64,000 bases of DNA from Casuarina equisetifolia (Eukaryota; Streptophyta; Magnoliopsida; Fagales; Casuarinaceae), in NCBI GenBank assembly GCA_028551475.1, contig CM052357.1, forward strand, positions 14,307,931 through 14,371,930, in the 5' to 3' direction. Under the pieces are notes generated by a model that worked only from the letters and a program-made list of their open reading frames with translations, made no database searches and was not told the origin of the DNA. Of this stretch, positions 47,292-58,799 are shown in pieces. Position 1 is the first letter of the stretch. The number at the start of each line of letters is the position of its first letter. The position numbers and the translations under genes are program-made.

Positions 47292-48387
47292 TGTTAGGTC
47301 TTAAGTCACCTAAAAAGGGAGGTTGAATTAGGTGTCTCCTCTATTTTTCTTTTATAGACCAACTTTATCCTGGAGTTATTAGAGAAATAGAAAGTTTACC
47401 TAATAGAATAAGTTATAATCACACAAATATAGATACACACAATTTTTAAATGAATCGAACTTCTCAATTTAAGTCATACTCCACCTCCTTTAGTAAAGCA
47501 CTAAAGGGTCCTTTATCTTTTCAAAAGAGAAACAATTTCTCTTTGTGTTTATAATAGAACAGCAATCCACAGATTACAAATCAGAACAATGAAATCAAAC
47601 AGTAAAGTACCTTAACTAGAAGATCAATACAATATGAAGCTTATAACGGTGCTAAAAGGAAAAAACCCAAAGTTAGGTAAAACCCTAATCTTTGGATTTT
47701 GAGATTGAAGCAAAATATAAATGATATAATCAAAATAATAACTTTGCTTCAAGCTTACAAAGATTAGAAAGCCTTCAGGAAGGGATATGAATAGTGCTTG
47801 AACTTCTTGAAGAACTTTTTCTTTTGATTCTTTCCACTCAGATAATGTTCTTCACATAGGTTCTCTTTTATTTACAGAGGCCGTCAACCATTAACCCATC
47901 TTGTAAATTTCTTCCTGTTGGCTTAAATCTCATCAAGTCTCAATCTTCGACAAAGTAGACAGTAAATCTACATATGATTTCTTCTTTTGATTTTGAAAGA
48001 GAGAGAGAGAGACATAAGGCGAGACATCATTAGGGCTTTTCTTTCCTTAGCAGTTGAGCGACGTCGTTATGCTTATGGGTTCTCAAGTCAGGTCATGTGA
48101 GGCAATGTATGGGTCTTACATAGAATAGGCAGGCTGCACATGAGCTACATCTTGGCGTTGCATGGACTCTTCCAATGATTTTGACTAGAACCTCTTGAGC
48201 CACGAATTGACTTAATTGGTGTAATAAAAGACTTGGGCCTCACAAATGAGTTAGTCTTTTAACCATATAATATTCTGCCCAAGAACAATAGTAAAGTAAA
48301 AATGTATCCAAAATAAACTATAATTATTTTATAGCTTAATTGTTTTTCTTTCCTTAATACCAATCATTAAAAACATTATATTTATTA
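47292..48387 (-). repeat. Copia-1 5' LTR
   Basis: The 1096-bp LTR is uninterrupted and shows the empty sites for D1 (near 47976) and F (TATCC at about 48304-48308). Its outer end has TA in place of TG. The right-hand target duplication CTATT follows at 48388-48392. Confidence 0.9.
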
Positions 48388-48392
48388 CTATT

Positions 48393-48730
48393 GGCAACAT
48401 ACTAGTGGTTTATTGTTTGAATCTACTTATTATTTTTTTATTTTTCAATTTTATAGCTTATAATAGAGAATTTTGGATCTAGAAAAGCTTAGTTGATACT
48501 TTTATATTATTGCAACCCAAGGAAAAAGGTGGCATGGTGAACTCTACCAGCAAAATGTTCTAGGCTGGTAGGACAAGCTGACAAACTGGTTGTATGGGTA
48601 TGAATTTTGCCTTCTTAGTTTCCCTTGTTGTTGGATCATCTATTCGAAATGGTGCCCATTTGTTTTCTTAAGTATTCTTTAGTAATATAATTTATTTTTC
48701 AGATGTAATTGTTCTTTTTTGGGGGGGGAA
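48393..48730 (+). repeat. 3' internal tail of an upstream G-family element
   Basis: From about 48590 to 48730 the sequence matches 53525-53650 and 53785-53909 (CCCTTGTT, ATGGTGCCCATTTGTTT, then a G-rich tract). These are the internal bases just before the G-element 3' LTR. Finding them before the left LTR of G means a second, truncated G copy lies in tandem. Bases 48393-48540 are unassigned. Confidence 0.65.
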
Positions 48731-49149
48731 CATTATGATCCCAAATGATTTTGATTATATTGATGCATTATTCAATAAGACTATTATTATGATTCAAACT
48801 TTATTATTATAACATTTGTCTTAATTCAAATATCTTTGGTTTGGAAATCTACATAACCCAATTTGACGTATCTTAGATCAAATCTTTGGAATGACCACAC
48901 ATTTATAGCTACACTCTAAATGTGTAATAGATACTATATTGATTACTCTAGAGAAGGCAAACCTTTATATAAATTGGTCTGTTCGAATTACCCTACTCAC
49001 ACACTCTATACACTTTCTTCCTATACTCTCTACTTATATACTTTCTTTTTTTCTTCCTCTAACCTTCCTTTATGATGATCCTAGTTAAAGGTTGCTTGAT
49101 TTTAAGCCAAGAGTTAAGTATTGAACATATTTATTCTAAACATGTTACA
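48731..49149 (+). repeat. G element 5' LTR
   Basis: It starts CATTATGATCCC (altered TGTTACGATCCC) and ends AACATGTTACA. It matches 53910-54256 in order, with about 70 extra bases (the ACCACACATTTATAG region) absent from the 3' copy. It is short (419 bp), as in many chromodomain-type gypsy elements. Confidence 0.8.
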
Positions 49150-49165
49150 AGTGGTATAGAGCTTG
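49150..49165 (+). other. G element primer-binding site
   Basis: AGTGGTATAGAGCTTG directly follows the LTR end and matches the plant initiator-Met tRNA complement (TGGTATCAGAGC) apart from a two-base loss. Confidence 0.75.
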
Positions 49166-50105
49166 ACGTTTGGGGCAAGCTAAGTTACTAAGAAATGGCT
49201 AGCAGTTCTTGAGAAAATGTGGTGGACTTATAGCTGGAAAGACAAACCAAAAGAAAAAAGGTCCTAAGTCAATGTATTGGCTTTGGAAGAAAGAGTTGTA
49301 GTTCTAGAGAATTTCTCAACTTTTGTTGTGGAACAGATGACTTATCTAGTGTACAATCTAGAGGGAGCCATGGTTTAACTTTAGTAACAAATTGACAATC
49401 TAAAGAAAGAAAGATCTACTATTGTTGTTCCTAGTGGGGATATTCCTAAACTAATGACCTACGATGGAAAATGATATGCAACTAAAGTAGAGAATTTCCT
49501 ATGGCATATGGGTGTTACTTGAAGTAGCTCAAATTAATGATGTACTCACTAAGGTATGCATTGTTTCCTTCTATCTCACTTATAACACTAGAGTATGGTG
49601 GTTTAAGAAGCATCATGAGACTAAAAAGGCCCATAAGACAAAAGGACTTGAGGCACATAATGACTTTATAAGCATATGTGCAAGCATTCTTAAATGCAAC
49701 ATTATATTAAGTGCTAGAAGAAACCTTACTATTCTTTTTTGTGAGTGACCTTCAAAAATGGGCTAAAGATGAGATTGAGATGTATGAGTTGATGAAGTTG
49801 AGTCATGCTATCTTAACAGTCAAGTCCCTGACAAATTGTGGACAGATCGAGTCATTATTCAGGCCATCTACCTAAGCTAGCATTTCATGGAAAGAAGAAC
49901 AAAGTCAACCCCTATTTAACTGCAATAAAGGTACTAAACCACCTTTCAATCGTGATGGTGACAAAAAAAGTAATACCCTTTCTTGCTTTATTTATAAAGT
50001 TTCACACTATATGAAATTTTTTCTAAAGGGTGGATCTCTAAATACTATGAAGTAAGAACCAGTACCAAATGAGAGTCCTATAGAGGATGGCTACATGGCA
50101 ACTTT
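49166..50105 (+). pseudogene. G element gag
   Basis: Gypsy-type capsid blocks are visible: P-x-LMTYDGK and KVENFLWHM (about 49445-49510), then QINDVLTKVCIVSFYLTYNTRVWWFKK (49527-49610), the A-x-x-L-x-G-x-A-x-x-WW core of retrotransposon gag. A zinc-knuckle-like residue cluster near 49920-50000 is too decayed to confirm. Several stops and shifts are present. Confidence 0.7.
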
Positions 50106-50520
50106 CCATGTGTTTATGTGATGTATGTGAAACTTATAATTAATAGTAAAAAGACCAAAGCTATAGTGGATATGATTGCCACACATAACTTCATCATACT
50201 TAAAGAAGTTAGAAGACTAGGTCTCTCAGTGAAGAAAGATATGGTGTTGTTTAAGATGGTGAACAACATACCATAGTTTGTGTTTAGAGTCACCCATGGA
50301 GTGGATCTACATATAGAAAAATGGAAGGGAAAAATGGATTTCATGGTACCATCTATAGATGACTACAAGTTAGTTCTCAAGTTAGACTTTTTACATGTAT
50401 CCCATGCTTTTCTCTACCTTAGACATAGTCATTTTTGTATTTTTGTAGGAGATATATCATGTATGGTTCTTACAAAAGCCATAAGTACTAAATTAAAAAT
50501 CCTTTTTGTTATATAGTTAA
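50106..50520 (+). pseudogene. G element aspartic protease
   Basis: The translation has KTKAIVDMIATHNFI (about 50150-50192), matching the gypsy protease start A-x-VD(S/T)GATHNF, but the catalytic D-(S/T)-G is D-M-I. It continues with RRLGLSVKKDM, GVDLHIEKWKGKMDFMV and DDYKLVLKLDFL (50300-50395), typical of this protease family. A stop at about 50278 splits it. Confidence 0.75.
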
Positions 50521-51017
50521 AGAAAGGAATATAGAAAGGCAAGAATACCTATCTAATCATATTAAAGAAAAAAAAAGGATATCTTAAATAAGGAAGATTT
50601 TCCTTCAGTGGTTCATGGCATCCTTGAGGATAACAAGAATGTAATGCCTCTAGAAACAACTATCTCTTAAGAGAAAGTTAATCATGCAATAGAGTTGGAG
50701 TTAGGAACAAAGCTTCCAATGAAGGCCTTTTGCAAAATGTCACTGCAAGAACGAAAGAATCTTAGGAAACAACTAAAAACCTTACTAGATGTTGGGTATA
50801 TTTGACCATCAAAGGCCCTATATGGTGCTCTCTTTCTTTTCCAAGTGAAAAAGAATGGTTCAATGTAGTTATGCATTAATTATTAGGTACTAAACAAGGT
50901 AACTATAAAAAGCAAATACCATATTCCTTCAATAGCGGATTTATTTGAAGTTGGACAATGCTTATTTCCTTACAAAATTAGAATTATATGTTTAAGCTTG
51001 TCTTGTCTGTTAATAGG
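50521..51017 (+). pseudogene. G element reverse transcriptase, N-terminal part
   Basis: Recognisable RT sequence: IELELGTKLPMKAF (about 50690), LRKQLKTLLDVGYI-stop-PSKALYGALFLFQVKKNG (50760-50860), LCINY and LNKVTIKSKYHIPSIADLFE (50870-50950). The catalytic palm (YFSKLDL, YLDD) and RNase H are missing. The sequence breaks off before the A solo LTR, and integrase resumes right after it, so the deletion preceded that insertion. Confidence 0.8.
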
Positions 51018-51022
51018 ATAAA

Positions 51023-52342
51023 TGTTCGGTGAAATTTTAAATGCAAGTGAACATGTTGAATAAGTAATATAATGATAAGAAAGTGTATCATCCCACAGAG
51101 ATTGGTGAATCCTAAACTAATCAAGTACCAACAATGAACTAATCCTAAAATTTATCTAGCTAATCAAAAGAAAGTTGATGATGAAATAAAATATAAAATT
51201 TCAAAAACAAGATTCAAGACTAATTGAAATTAAATCCAAGTGAGAAAGATCAATATGAGAAACATGTTAAAGCATCCGATTTCATCATAACTACTATATA
51301 TGAATTTCCATAGTTTATACCTACAAGAATGATAATACTTATGTGATGACGGAATTTTCTAATTTATTTACTATCCTATGTCTAGGTATAGCAAACCTAT
51401 TTAGTCCATTAATTCACTATATTTCTATGTATGAATTGAAACAAACCAAATGCATTAGGATCTATGAATATTCCTGGTTTATAATAAATCTTTCGATCAT
51501 CTTATCACCAAAAGCCACATAAACAACAAGGTATATGTCTATCCATATTTAATTCATGGTTATATATTACAAGAAGCAACTGCATATTATCTCATGTTGG
51601 TCTCAAACATGCATATCAAATCATTCAAATGGTGGCCAATCACTTAAGAGTATTAAGCATAATAATATATAACTCACATAAATAAAATATCTTGCAAAAC
51701 ATAAAAACTTATAGGATTCACATCATCATAGTTAGGCTACATCATCACTTTAACAAAAGGAATTTAGAACATAATGAAATAATAAACCAAAACAATGGTA
51801 GAATTTGAGGGAAACATTTTAAGTAAAGAAAAATAGGAAAGTTGTCACCACACTGTCTTTTCTTTAAGAATTCTCCTTGATTTTCTTCTTTCTTCCTTGG
51901 TTTCAACAGCACCTTCTTGTTTCTCTCTCTTCTCCTCTTCCCTTTCCTTATGCAGTGATCCTCCCTTATATAGGTTCTGGGATCTAGAACTATCTCCTTA
52001 TCCTAATAGAAGTGGGTTTTGGATTCCCAATATAATTGGGTTTTAGACTCCTATATTAATTAGGTTTTGGACTCCTAATAGGACTCGATTTTCTAATTAT
52101 TTAAAAAAACCCAATAACAATAAAAATCTAATAACAATATTCAAAGCCCAAGCCTAAGCCCATCTTGATTTCCTTCACCTTGATCAGGTTCTCCATACTT
52201 GTCTTTTTTCTTCATGCCTCCTTATGTTACATAAACAAGATAAATTTAAGTAAATAAAGGGGAATTTAGATATTTTCTCACAATCATTAGATAATTTATT
52301 ATTTAAATTAGGTAAAATAACTTTATAAAAATAGAGTTATCA
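51023..52342 (+). repeat. Family A solo LTR in G element
   Basis: The 1320-bp unit starts TGTTCGGTGAAATTT and ends AGAGTTATCA. Perfect 5-bp duplications ATAAA lie at 51018-51022 and 52343-52347. It is the most complete family A copy and defines its ends. Confidence 0.9.
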
Positions 52343-52347
52343 ATAAA

Positions 52348-53330
52348 CTAGAATAAAGAACTCCTAGTGGCTTGTTAGAGCCACTACCTATCACAAGCTG
52401 TCCATGCAACTCTATCTTGGTGGTGGTGGACTATATCTTAAAATATCCAACCTACACCTATGGAATGTCTAACATAAGTCATAACATGACTCTTTTTCAA
52501 ATATGTAGTGACGTTTGGGGGACTAGTAAGAAATATCATTAGTGATCGAGATTCATGGTTCATGGGCTAGTTATGCAAAGAACTATTTGGGTTGATGGGC
52601 TTAGACTTACAATTCTCTACAAGTTTTCATCCTCAAATAAATGGCAAAATAAAGAAGGTGAATGGTCTAATGGAGTTGTGTCTAAGGCATTTTTTATGAA
52701 CATGAACAAAAAAGATTGGGTAGAGTTAATAGATGTGGCTTAATTTTCCTACAACATGCAAATGAGTGAATAAAAAAAAAGCCCATTTGAGTTGGTGACA
52801 AGGCAACAGTCATTAACTCTTCTAACTTTGACAATGAAGCACATGGGTCAATGTCCTGGTGCTTTCAATATTGTTAAGTCTAGGCAGAAAAACACAAAAG
52901 TGGCAAGGTCATACTTGAATAAGACTATTAAAAGAGTAAAGAGATGGGCTAACAAGAAGAAAAGATTGGTGGAATAAATGATGGGGAGTAAGTGATGGTG
53001 AAGTTTCTTCATAAAGGGTTGGTCCACAAGTATGAGGGGCCATTCAAAGTAATGGGAAAGGTTAGAAGGGCTACCTATCAATTGGACCTTCCACATAATC
53101 TCAAGTTATATCTAATGTTCCATGTGAGCATGTTCAAACCCTTCTATAGGAATATGGAAGATGTTGGATGAAGCAATCCATTAAGGGCCCCGTAAACAAT
53201 GATGGCCTCTTTTAAGAATAAGGTAAAAGCAATCCTAGCTTATAAAGTCTTTTGGAAGAAAAGAGTTTATCCAAGATGACAACTTTTTATTAAGTAAAAA
53301 AGTCATTTAAGAGTGAGGTAATGTGGAGGT
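52348..53330 (+). pseudogene. G element integrase and chromodomain
   Basis: Integrase core pieces are IISDRDSWFMG (second catalytic Asp, about 52536) and FSTSFHPQINGKIKKVNGLMELCLRHF. In the latter the third catalytic residue Glu of the TERVN motif has become Lys. KDWVELIDVAQF and SPFELVTRQQ-type sequence follow at 52720-52810. Further on come KYEGPFKVMGKVRRATYQLDLP (53027-53095), HVSMFKPFYRN and KVKAILAYKVFWKKR (about 53220-53265). This last is the start of the chromodomain of chromovirus-type Ty3/gypsy elements, which targets heterochromatin. Many stops make it non-functional. Confidence 0.8.
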
Positions 53331-53501
53331 TTATGGAAAATCTTTAGCAATTCAAGCACATTGTTAATTGTTACTTGAAGGTAACAGTGGTGTCATCAAA
53401 TTAGTTAGGGGAGAATGTTTGGGACTAGCAATGTGTGCCAACATGCTAGCCAAGTGAGTACAAGTTGAATTTCTATGTTCTAGATTTGGTGGTATGCTCT
53501 A

Positions 53502-54020
53502 ATAGACTAGCTGTGCGAGTATAAGTTTGGCCCACCTAGTTTCCCTTGTTATTAGGTCATCCACTTAAAGTGGTGCCCATTTGTTTCCCTAAGTGTTCTT
53601 TTGTAATATGCTTTACTTCTTAAATGTAACCACCATTTTTTTTGGGAGGATGTTACGATCCCAATGGTTTTGATTATATTGGTGCATTATTCAATTAAAC
53701 TACTATTATGGTTCATAACATTTGTCTTAATTTGAATATCTTTGGTTTAAAAATCAAGTGATAGACTAGTTGTGTGAGTATAAGTTTAGCCCACCTAGTA
53801 CCCCTTGTTATTGGGTCATCCACTTAAGGTGGTGCCCATTTGTTTCCTTAAGTGTTCTTTTGTAATATGCTTCACTTCTCAAATGTAACCACCATATTTT
53901 TTAGAAGGATGTTACGATCCCAATAGTTTTGATTATATTGGTGCATTATTCAATTAGACTACTGTTATGGTTCAAACTTTATTATTGTAACATTTGTCTT
54001 AATTTGAATACCTTTGGTTT
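53502..54020 (+). repeat. 259-bp direct duplication at the G 3' LTR boundary
   Basis: Unit one starts at 53502 and unit two at 53761, both with ATAGACTAG-TGTG-GAGTATAAG. Each contains the end of the internal region, a purine tract (GGGAGGA or AGAAGGA) and the first about 100 bases of the LTR (TGTTACGATCCC at 53651 and 53910). The copies differ at roughly one base in ten or fewer. Confidence 0.85.
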
Positions 54021-54256
54021 AAAAATAAAGTTTTCCAATTTGATGTACCTTAGTTCAAATATCTTTGGCTTAAAAATCAAGTGATCCTTTGAATCACCTT
54101 ATTCACACATTATCTATAATTTCTTTCTATACTCTCTACTCACATACTTTTATTTTTTCTTTCTCTAACCTCCCATTATCATGATTCTGGTCAAAGGTTA
54201 ACTCAATTTTGAATTAGGAGTTAGGTATCAAATGTACTTTTTCTAAATATATTACA
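53910..54256 (+). repeat. G element 3' LTR
   Basis: It starts TGTTACGATCCC after the second purine tract and ends AAATATATTACA, matching the 5' LTR at 48731-49149. The next bases show no duplication that pairs with the left end, which fits a tandem arrangement. Confidence 0.8.
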
Positions 54257-54473
54257 AAGATGCATGCAAGGATGCTTGGATCATGCACACTACAAGTGGC
54301 TTGTGTGAGACACATAACCATGTAGTAATCATAAGTAGGATGTCACGTCTTTCCCTATCTAGTTGGCATAATTAAATAGCTTGGCCATTAATTTAAATGC
54401 TTGAATGCTTAGGCCTTTAGGGTATTAAATGGCAATGGAGGAAGGTAGGCCCAACCTTTTTTAATGGACAACT
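54257..54473. other. Unassigned spacer
   Basis: A 217-bp stretch between the G 3' LTR and D2, with TGCATGCAAG words like those at 12870-13200. No gene is visible. CAACT (54469-54473) would be the left target duplication of D2. Confidence 0.4.
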
Positions 54474-56886
54474 TGTTAGGTTTTATGGCTTAACAAGAAA
54501 AGGGTTGAATTGTTATTGTACCGAATTTAAGCTTTTGTATGATATAAAAAATTCAATAAATTAATTTAAAAATTTATATGATAATAAGAAATCAAACAAA
54601 CAGAATTATTTAAGCAAGTGAAGAGTAAGAGAATCAACACCCAATTTACCACGGTGGTTCAGCATTCTATCTTAGAGTCTTACGTCTCCACCCTCTTCTC
54701 CTTCAATCTAATTGATTAAAGTCACCTTTACTCAACCGGATTAGAAGAACACATTCTACCTAATTCAAATAATTCCTTCTCAAAGGAATTCTCAAGTTCG
54801 AATACAAATTATGATCAAAAGATCATATACAATAGCAAATTCCCAAATAATATGTTAGTTTATGGGATATTGTTAATCAGAGGAGCTATTCAAACATATA
54901 TATCAAGATACATAGCTCCTATCACAAAATCCTCAATTTGAATAAATTAAGTTTTCAAATTTTCCTCCAAATTTATGTGCAGTAAATGTTTATAAGTGAA
55001 ATTAGCATATAAATAATGTTATACAAACTATGATTGAGTATATAATCAAAGATCAAAGCAGATAATCGAATATCACCAAACCCTTGTGAGTCACCGAGAG
55101 ATAAGCAAACTCGAATCAAATAGTAGGTGAGCTTAAGAGACTTTCTTTACAAAGAAAATGCTTTAAATAAATGTAAATCATCAAGAGGAAATCTTCACGC
55201 ACACATCTCCTTTAAATAGGAAGCAGATCTATGGCCTTTTAGGATCAAACCTGAACCATAGCCTTCTTCCCGTTAGGAATAATAGGCTATCTATCAAATT
55301 AACCTCATATCAACCTTCAGAGCTAGAATCTGACCATTTTGACAGCCCATCTTCTCCATAATCCTCTTGTTGAGGTTTTAGCATTTGAGAGAAGCAGAGA
55401 TGACATCAGAGACGAGTGAAGTGGCTAGGGCAGACTCATCGAGAGATAGAGACCTCTTATGTGCTTCTTTAAGTGAGACAACATCGTGGCAAGGGCGCTT
55501 CTCTAATGGTCAAGATGACACCGTAGCAAGGGCACTTCTTTGATGGACAAGACGACACTGTAGTGCAAGGAGACTTCAACAGGGTCAGGCTGATGTGAGA
55601 GCTTAGGCTGCATCACATAGTCTCAGTCTAGCAACAAAGGGTCCAGTCTAGTAATAAAAGATCTAGCAAATAAACACGGTCCAATATCAATATGGTCTAA
55701 AGTTTAATTATTGATGTGGATGCACTTAAGGCCCAATATTACGAGTTCCAATATCAAAGAATTAAGAGTTCATAACATAATCCAATGGGTCCAAGAAGGC
55801 CAAGGTTGAAGAAGCAGCCCAAGAATATTCCATAGCATCTCTGCAAGCTTTAATATGGGGGGTTTCCTAAATAATTGTTGAGTCCTTAATTTCTTAGGTT
55901 TAATTTATTGTTTGAGAATATTTTCTTTTGTTTGGTTTTCTATAATTGTCTAGATTCCTAATTTATCTAGGTTCCATACTTGTCAGATTTCTGATTTGTC
56001 TAGGATTCCTTATTTGTCAGAATCCAGATTTGTTAAGACTTTCTTAATTATAAGGATTCTTGATTTATCAGGATCCTTCTAGAATTAGGTTTTAAGGATT
56101 CCTGATTTATCAGAATCCTTCTAGAATTAGGTTTAGCTGCCTATTTAAAGGGAGCATTGTTTCAATTGTAAGGGAGTTTTTTTTTTTTCAGAGAATAGAA
56201 ACCCCAAAGTTGTGTGATCAACTTTTGCATCCTTTATCCAATTCTTGCCAGGGATTGGTGGTGGAACACCTCCTTGACTGGTGGCGTTGCCTTTACGTCT
56301 TGGAGCTTGTTGGCATCTATCCTTTTATTTTGATTATTCCTATTTTCATTTTTTTTTCTCCCTTCCTCCCTACCAAACACTCATTTTTTCCCATAAAAAA
56401 ACCAAAACACCAAAAAAATGATTTTTTACATATTTTCTAAACCCAAGCTCGCTCAAGCCCACCATAACATTCACATCAATTATGTAAACACGGTCCAAAA
56501 ATATGATCTTTTGCAAAGTTCATATTTTGGTGTATTATATATATTAACTTTGAACTAAATTCAAGATAAAGTTAATGTCCTTTATGTTCCTACAATTACA
56601 TTAAGCCAAGTATCATATTCCTAAATAAAATGTATTCAAATATATTATATTTCTTAAAGAAATATTCAAATATTCAAATATTCAAATATATGTCAAAAGA
56701 ACTTTAAGAATATATTTTATAAAGGAATGTAGGAATCCGGTTACTTTATAAAATCATTAATTAATATTATAATTTATACACCTTTTACTTCCTATAATTT
56801 TTCTTTTTGCACATATAAAAACATATTTTAAGAATTGATATTTACCAAAAATATTTTTAGTCACAGCAAAACCCTATTTTCCAACA
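54474..56886 (-). repeat. D2 3' LTR, split by a C solo LTR
   Basis: The left edge reads TGTTAGGTTTTATGGC (LTR end) and the right edge CTATTTTCCAACA (LTR start). Without the C insertion the length is about 1641 bp, equal to D1. A 37-bp repeat tract lies at about 55480-55570. Confidence 0.88.
55712..56478 (+). repeat. Family C solo LTR in the D2 3' LTR
   Basis: The 767-bp unit starts TGATGTGGATGCACTTAAGG and ends AACATTCACATCA. Perfect 5-bp duplications ATTAT lie at 55707-55711 and 56479-56483. The uninterrupted site TTTAATTATGTAAAC is visible in the D LTR at about 63820. This is the best reference copy of the family. Confidence 0.95.
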
Positions 56887-57370
56887 ATCTCCTCCTTTTT
56901 TATGATGACAAAATATTTCAATAGTATGACACATGTCACCAAATATCAATCATGTTTTTCAAGAGAACACAACTTATAATTGCAGCATATTGATCATCAT
57001 ACAATTAAAGTTGCAAATAGTTACTGCATATGACCATAAGCAAGTCCTATACATGTGTCTAGCAAATTTCAAAAATTTATCATAAAACATGCGATTTTTC
57101 AAGCAAGAGTGATATGTATCCCACATTCTGCACTAATATAGTCAGAAATGAGACTTCACATGTGCATTATTCTCTCCCCCTTTTTGTCATAAGCAAAAAG
57201 AATGATTATGCAAGTAATCAGGATAGGTGACAAAAAATGAATAGATAGTAAACCAACCAAGATAAGAGTAAGGTACTAACTAAATTCTATAGGAGTGAAA
57301 GTAGAGCTGCTCCCCCTCAAACTGAGTAGTTTGAAAAACAATAAAAGAATAAAGAGATCACAGTAATAGA
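56887..57370 (-). other. D2 polypurine tracts and 3' untranslated part
   Basis: Complement tracts lie next to the LTR (56887-56902), at about 57171-57186 (AAAAAGGGGGAGAGA) and 57310-57317 (AGGGGGAG). They match D1 in position and confirm the multi-tract layout. Confidence 0.7.
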
Positions 57371-57374
57371 CAGT

Positions 57375-58790
57375 TCAAAGTTTTCAGGGACTAACATTCC
57401 AAGTTCTTGTCTAAGTGTATAAAATATATCCTTTGATAAAGGTTTGGTTAAGATATTAGAATTTGCTAATCAGTGCTCACAAATTCAAGTACAACATCAC
57501 CTTTCTGAACATGATCCCGAATGAAATAATGTCTAATTTCTATGTGCTTTGTTTTAGAGTGTTGAATAGGATTCTTAGTGAGATTTATTGCACTGGTGTT
57601 GTCATATTTTAGTGGAACTCTATGTGATAAGATGCCATAATCCTCTAATTGCTATTTCATCCATAAGATTTGAGCACAACTACCAGTAGTAACAATATAT
57701 TCGGCTTTAGTGGAAGAGAGAGCTACACAGTTTTGTTTCTTGAAGTGCGAAAAAATAGGCATATTTCTGAGATAGTAACATCCACCACTCGTACTTTTCC
57801 TATCTAGTTTGCATCCAACATAATCAGAGTCACTAAATGCATGCAAATCTAAAGTGGTGTCTCTAGGATACCAAATTCCTAGGGTTTTTTATCCTAGGGA
57901 AACCATGTCCTTAAGGTATCTAAATATTCTTTTAACAGCAACTAGGTGTTATTCTTTGGGATTAGATTGATACTTAGCACATAAACACACACTAAACATG
58001 ATATCCAGTCTAGATGCAGTCAAGTATAGCAAAGAACCAATCATGCCACGATATGATTTAGTGTCTACACTAATTCCATCTTCATCATTAGATAATGATA
58101 AAGAAGTGCTAATTGGTGTGTTCATTGGTTTGGAATCATGCATCTTGTATTTCTTGAGCAATTCATTTGTGTATTTTGTTTGACTTATAAAAGTCCCTTT
58201 GTTTGTTCGTTTGATTTGCAATCTAAGAAAGTATGTTAATTCACCCATGATACTCATTTCAAATTCACTTTGCATGCATGCAGCAAATTCTTCACATAGT
58301 TTAGAATTCGTAGAACTAAAAACAATTCATCAACATATATTTGAACAATTAAAATTTCTTTTTCTTTGCTCTTTATAAAATAATATGTTGTCCACTTTTC
58401 CCTTTCTGAAATCATGATTAATCAAGAATGAACTTAGTTTATCATACCAAGCCTGTGGAGCTTGTTTCAAATCATATAAAGCTTTTGATAGTTTAAAGAC
58501 ATGATTTGAATAAATTGGATCTTCAAATCTAGGTGGTTGTCCAACATATACCTCTTCCTTTATAATATCATTCAAAAATGCACTCTTGACATCCATTTGA
58601 AATAAGGTAAAATTCATAGAGCAAGCAAATGCAAGTAAGATCCAAATTACTTCTAACCTTGCTACTGGTGCAAATGTTTCATCATAGTCAATCCCTTCTT
58701 CTTGACTATATCCTTGTGCCACTAATCTAACCTTATTTCTAGTAATAGTACCATTTTCATCTAGTTTATTCTTGAAAACCCATTTTGTAC
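57375..58790 (-). pseudogene. D2 reverse transcriptase and RNase H
   Basis: Minus-strand [48 protein letters not shown] (58722-58440), then a small deletion in the catalytic box that turns YVDDI into YVDEL and shifts the frame near 58325. It resumes 58275-57949 with [15 protein letters not shown] and ends at the same NPKE-stop as D1. RNase H follows: SDSDYVGCKLDRKSTSGG (57835-57780) and STKAEYIV (Glu to Lys in the motif). Confidence 0.87.
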
Positions 58791-58799
58791 CTATGACTG

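Larger units (their letters stand above)
21597..48387 (-). mobile_element. Copia-1: Sirevirus-like element expanded by nested insertions
   Basis: This is a complete but dead minus-strand Ty1/copia element. Its 5' LTR is at 47292-48387, the primer site at 47274-47291, and gag, protease-integrase, RT and RNase H follow leftward to about 40590. Polypurine tracts and a split 3' LTR come last (38780-38857, 30988-31388, 21597-22292). The outer ends carry identical 5-bp duplications, CTATT at 21592-21596 and 48388-48392. Its insertions are D1, F, and solo LTRs of families B, C and A. The gag with a CCHC knuckle, coiled-coil region and several AGGGGGAG tracts before the 3' LTR points to the Sirevirus lineage. 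With insertions removed it would be about 9 kb. Confidence 0.88.
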
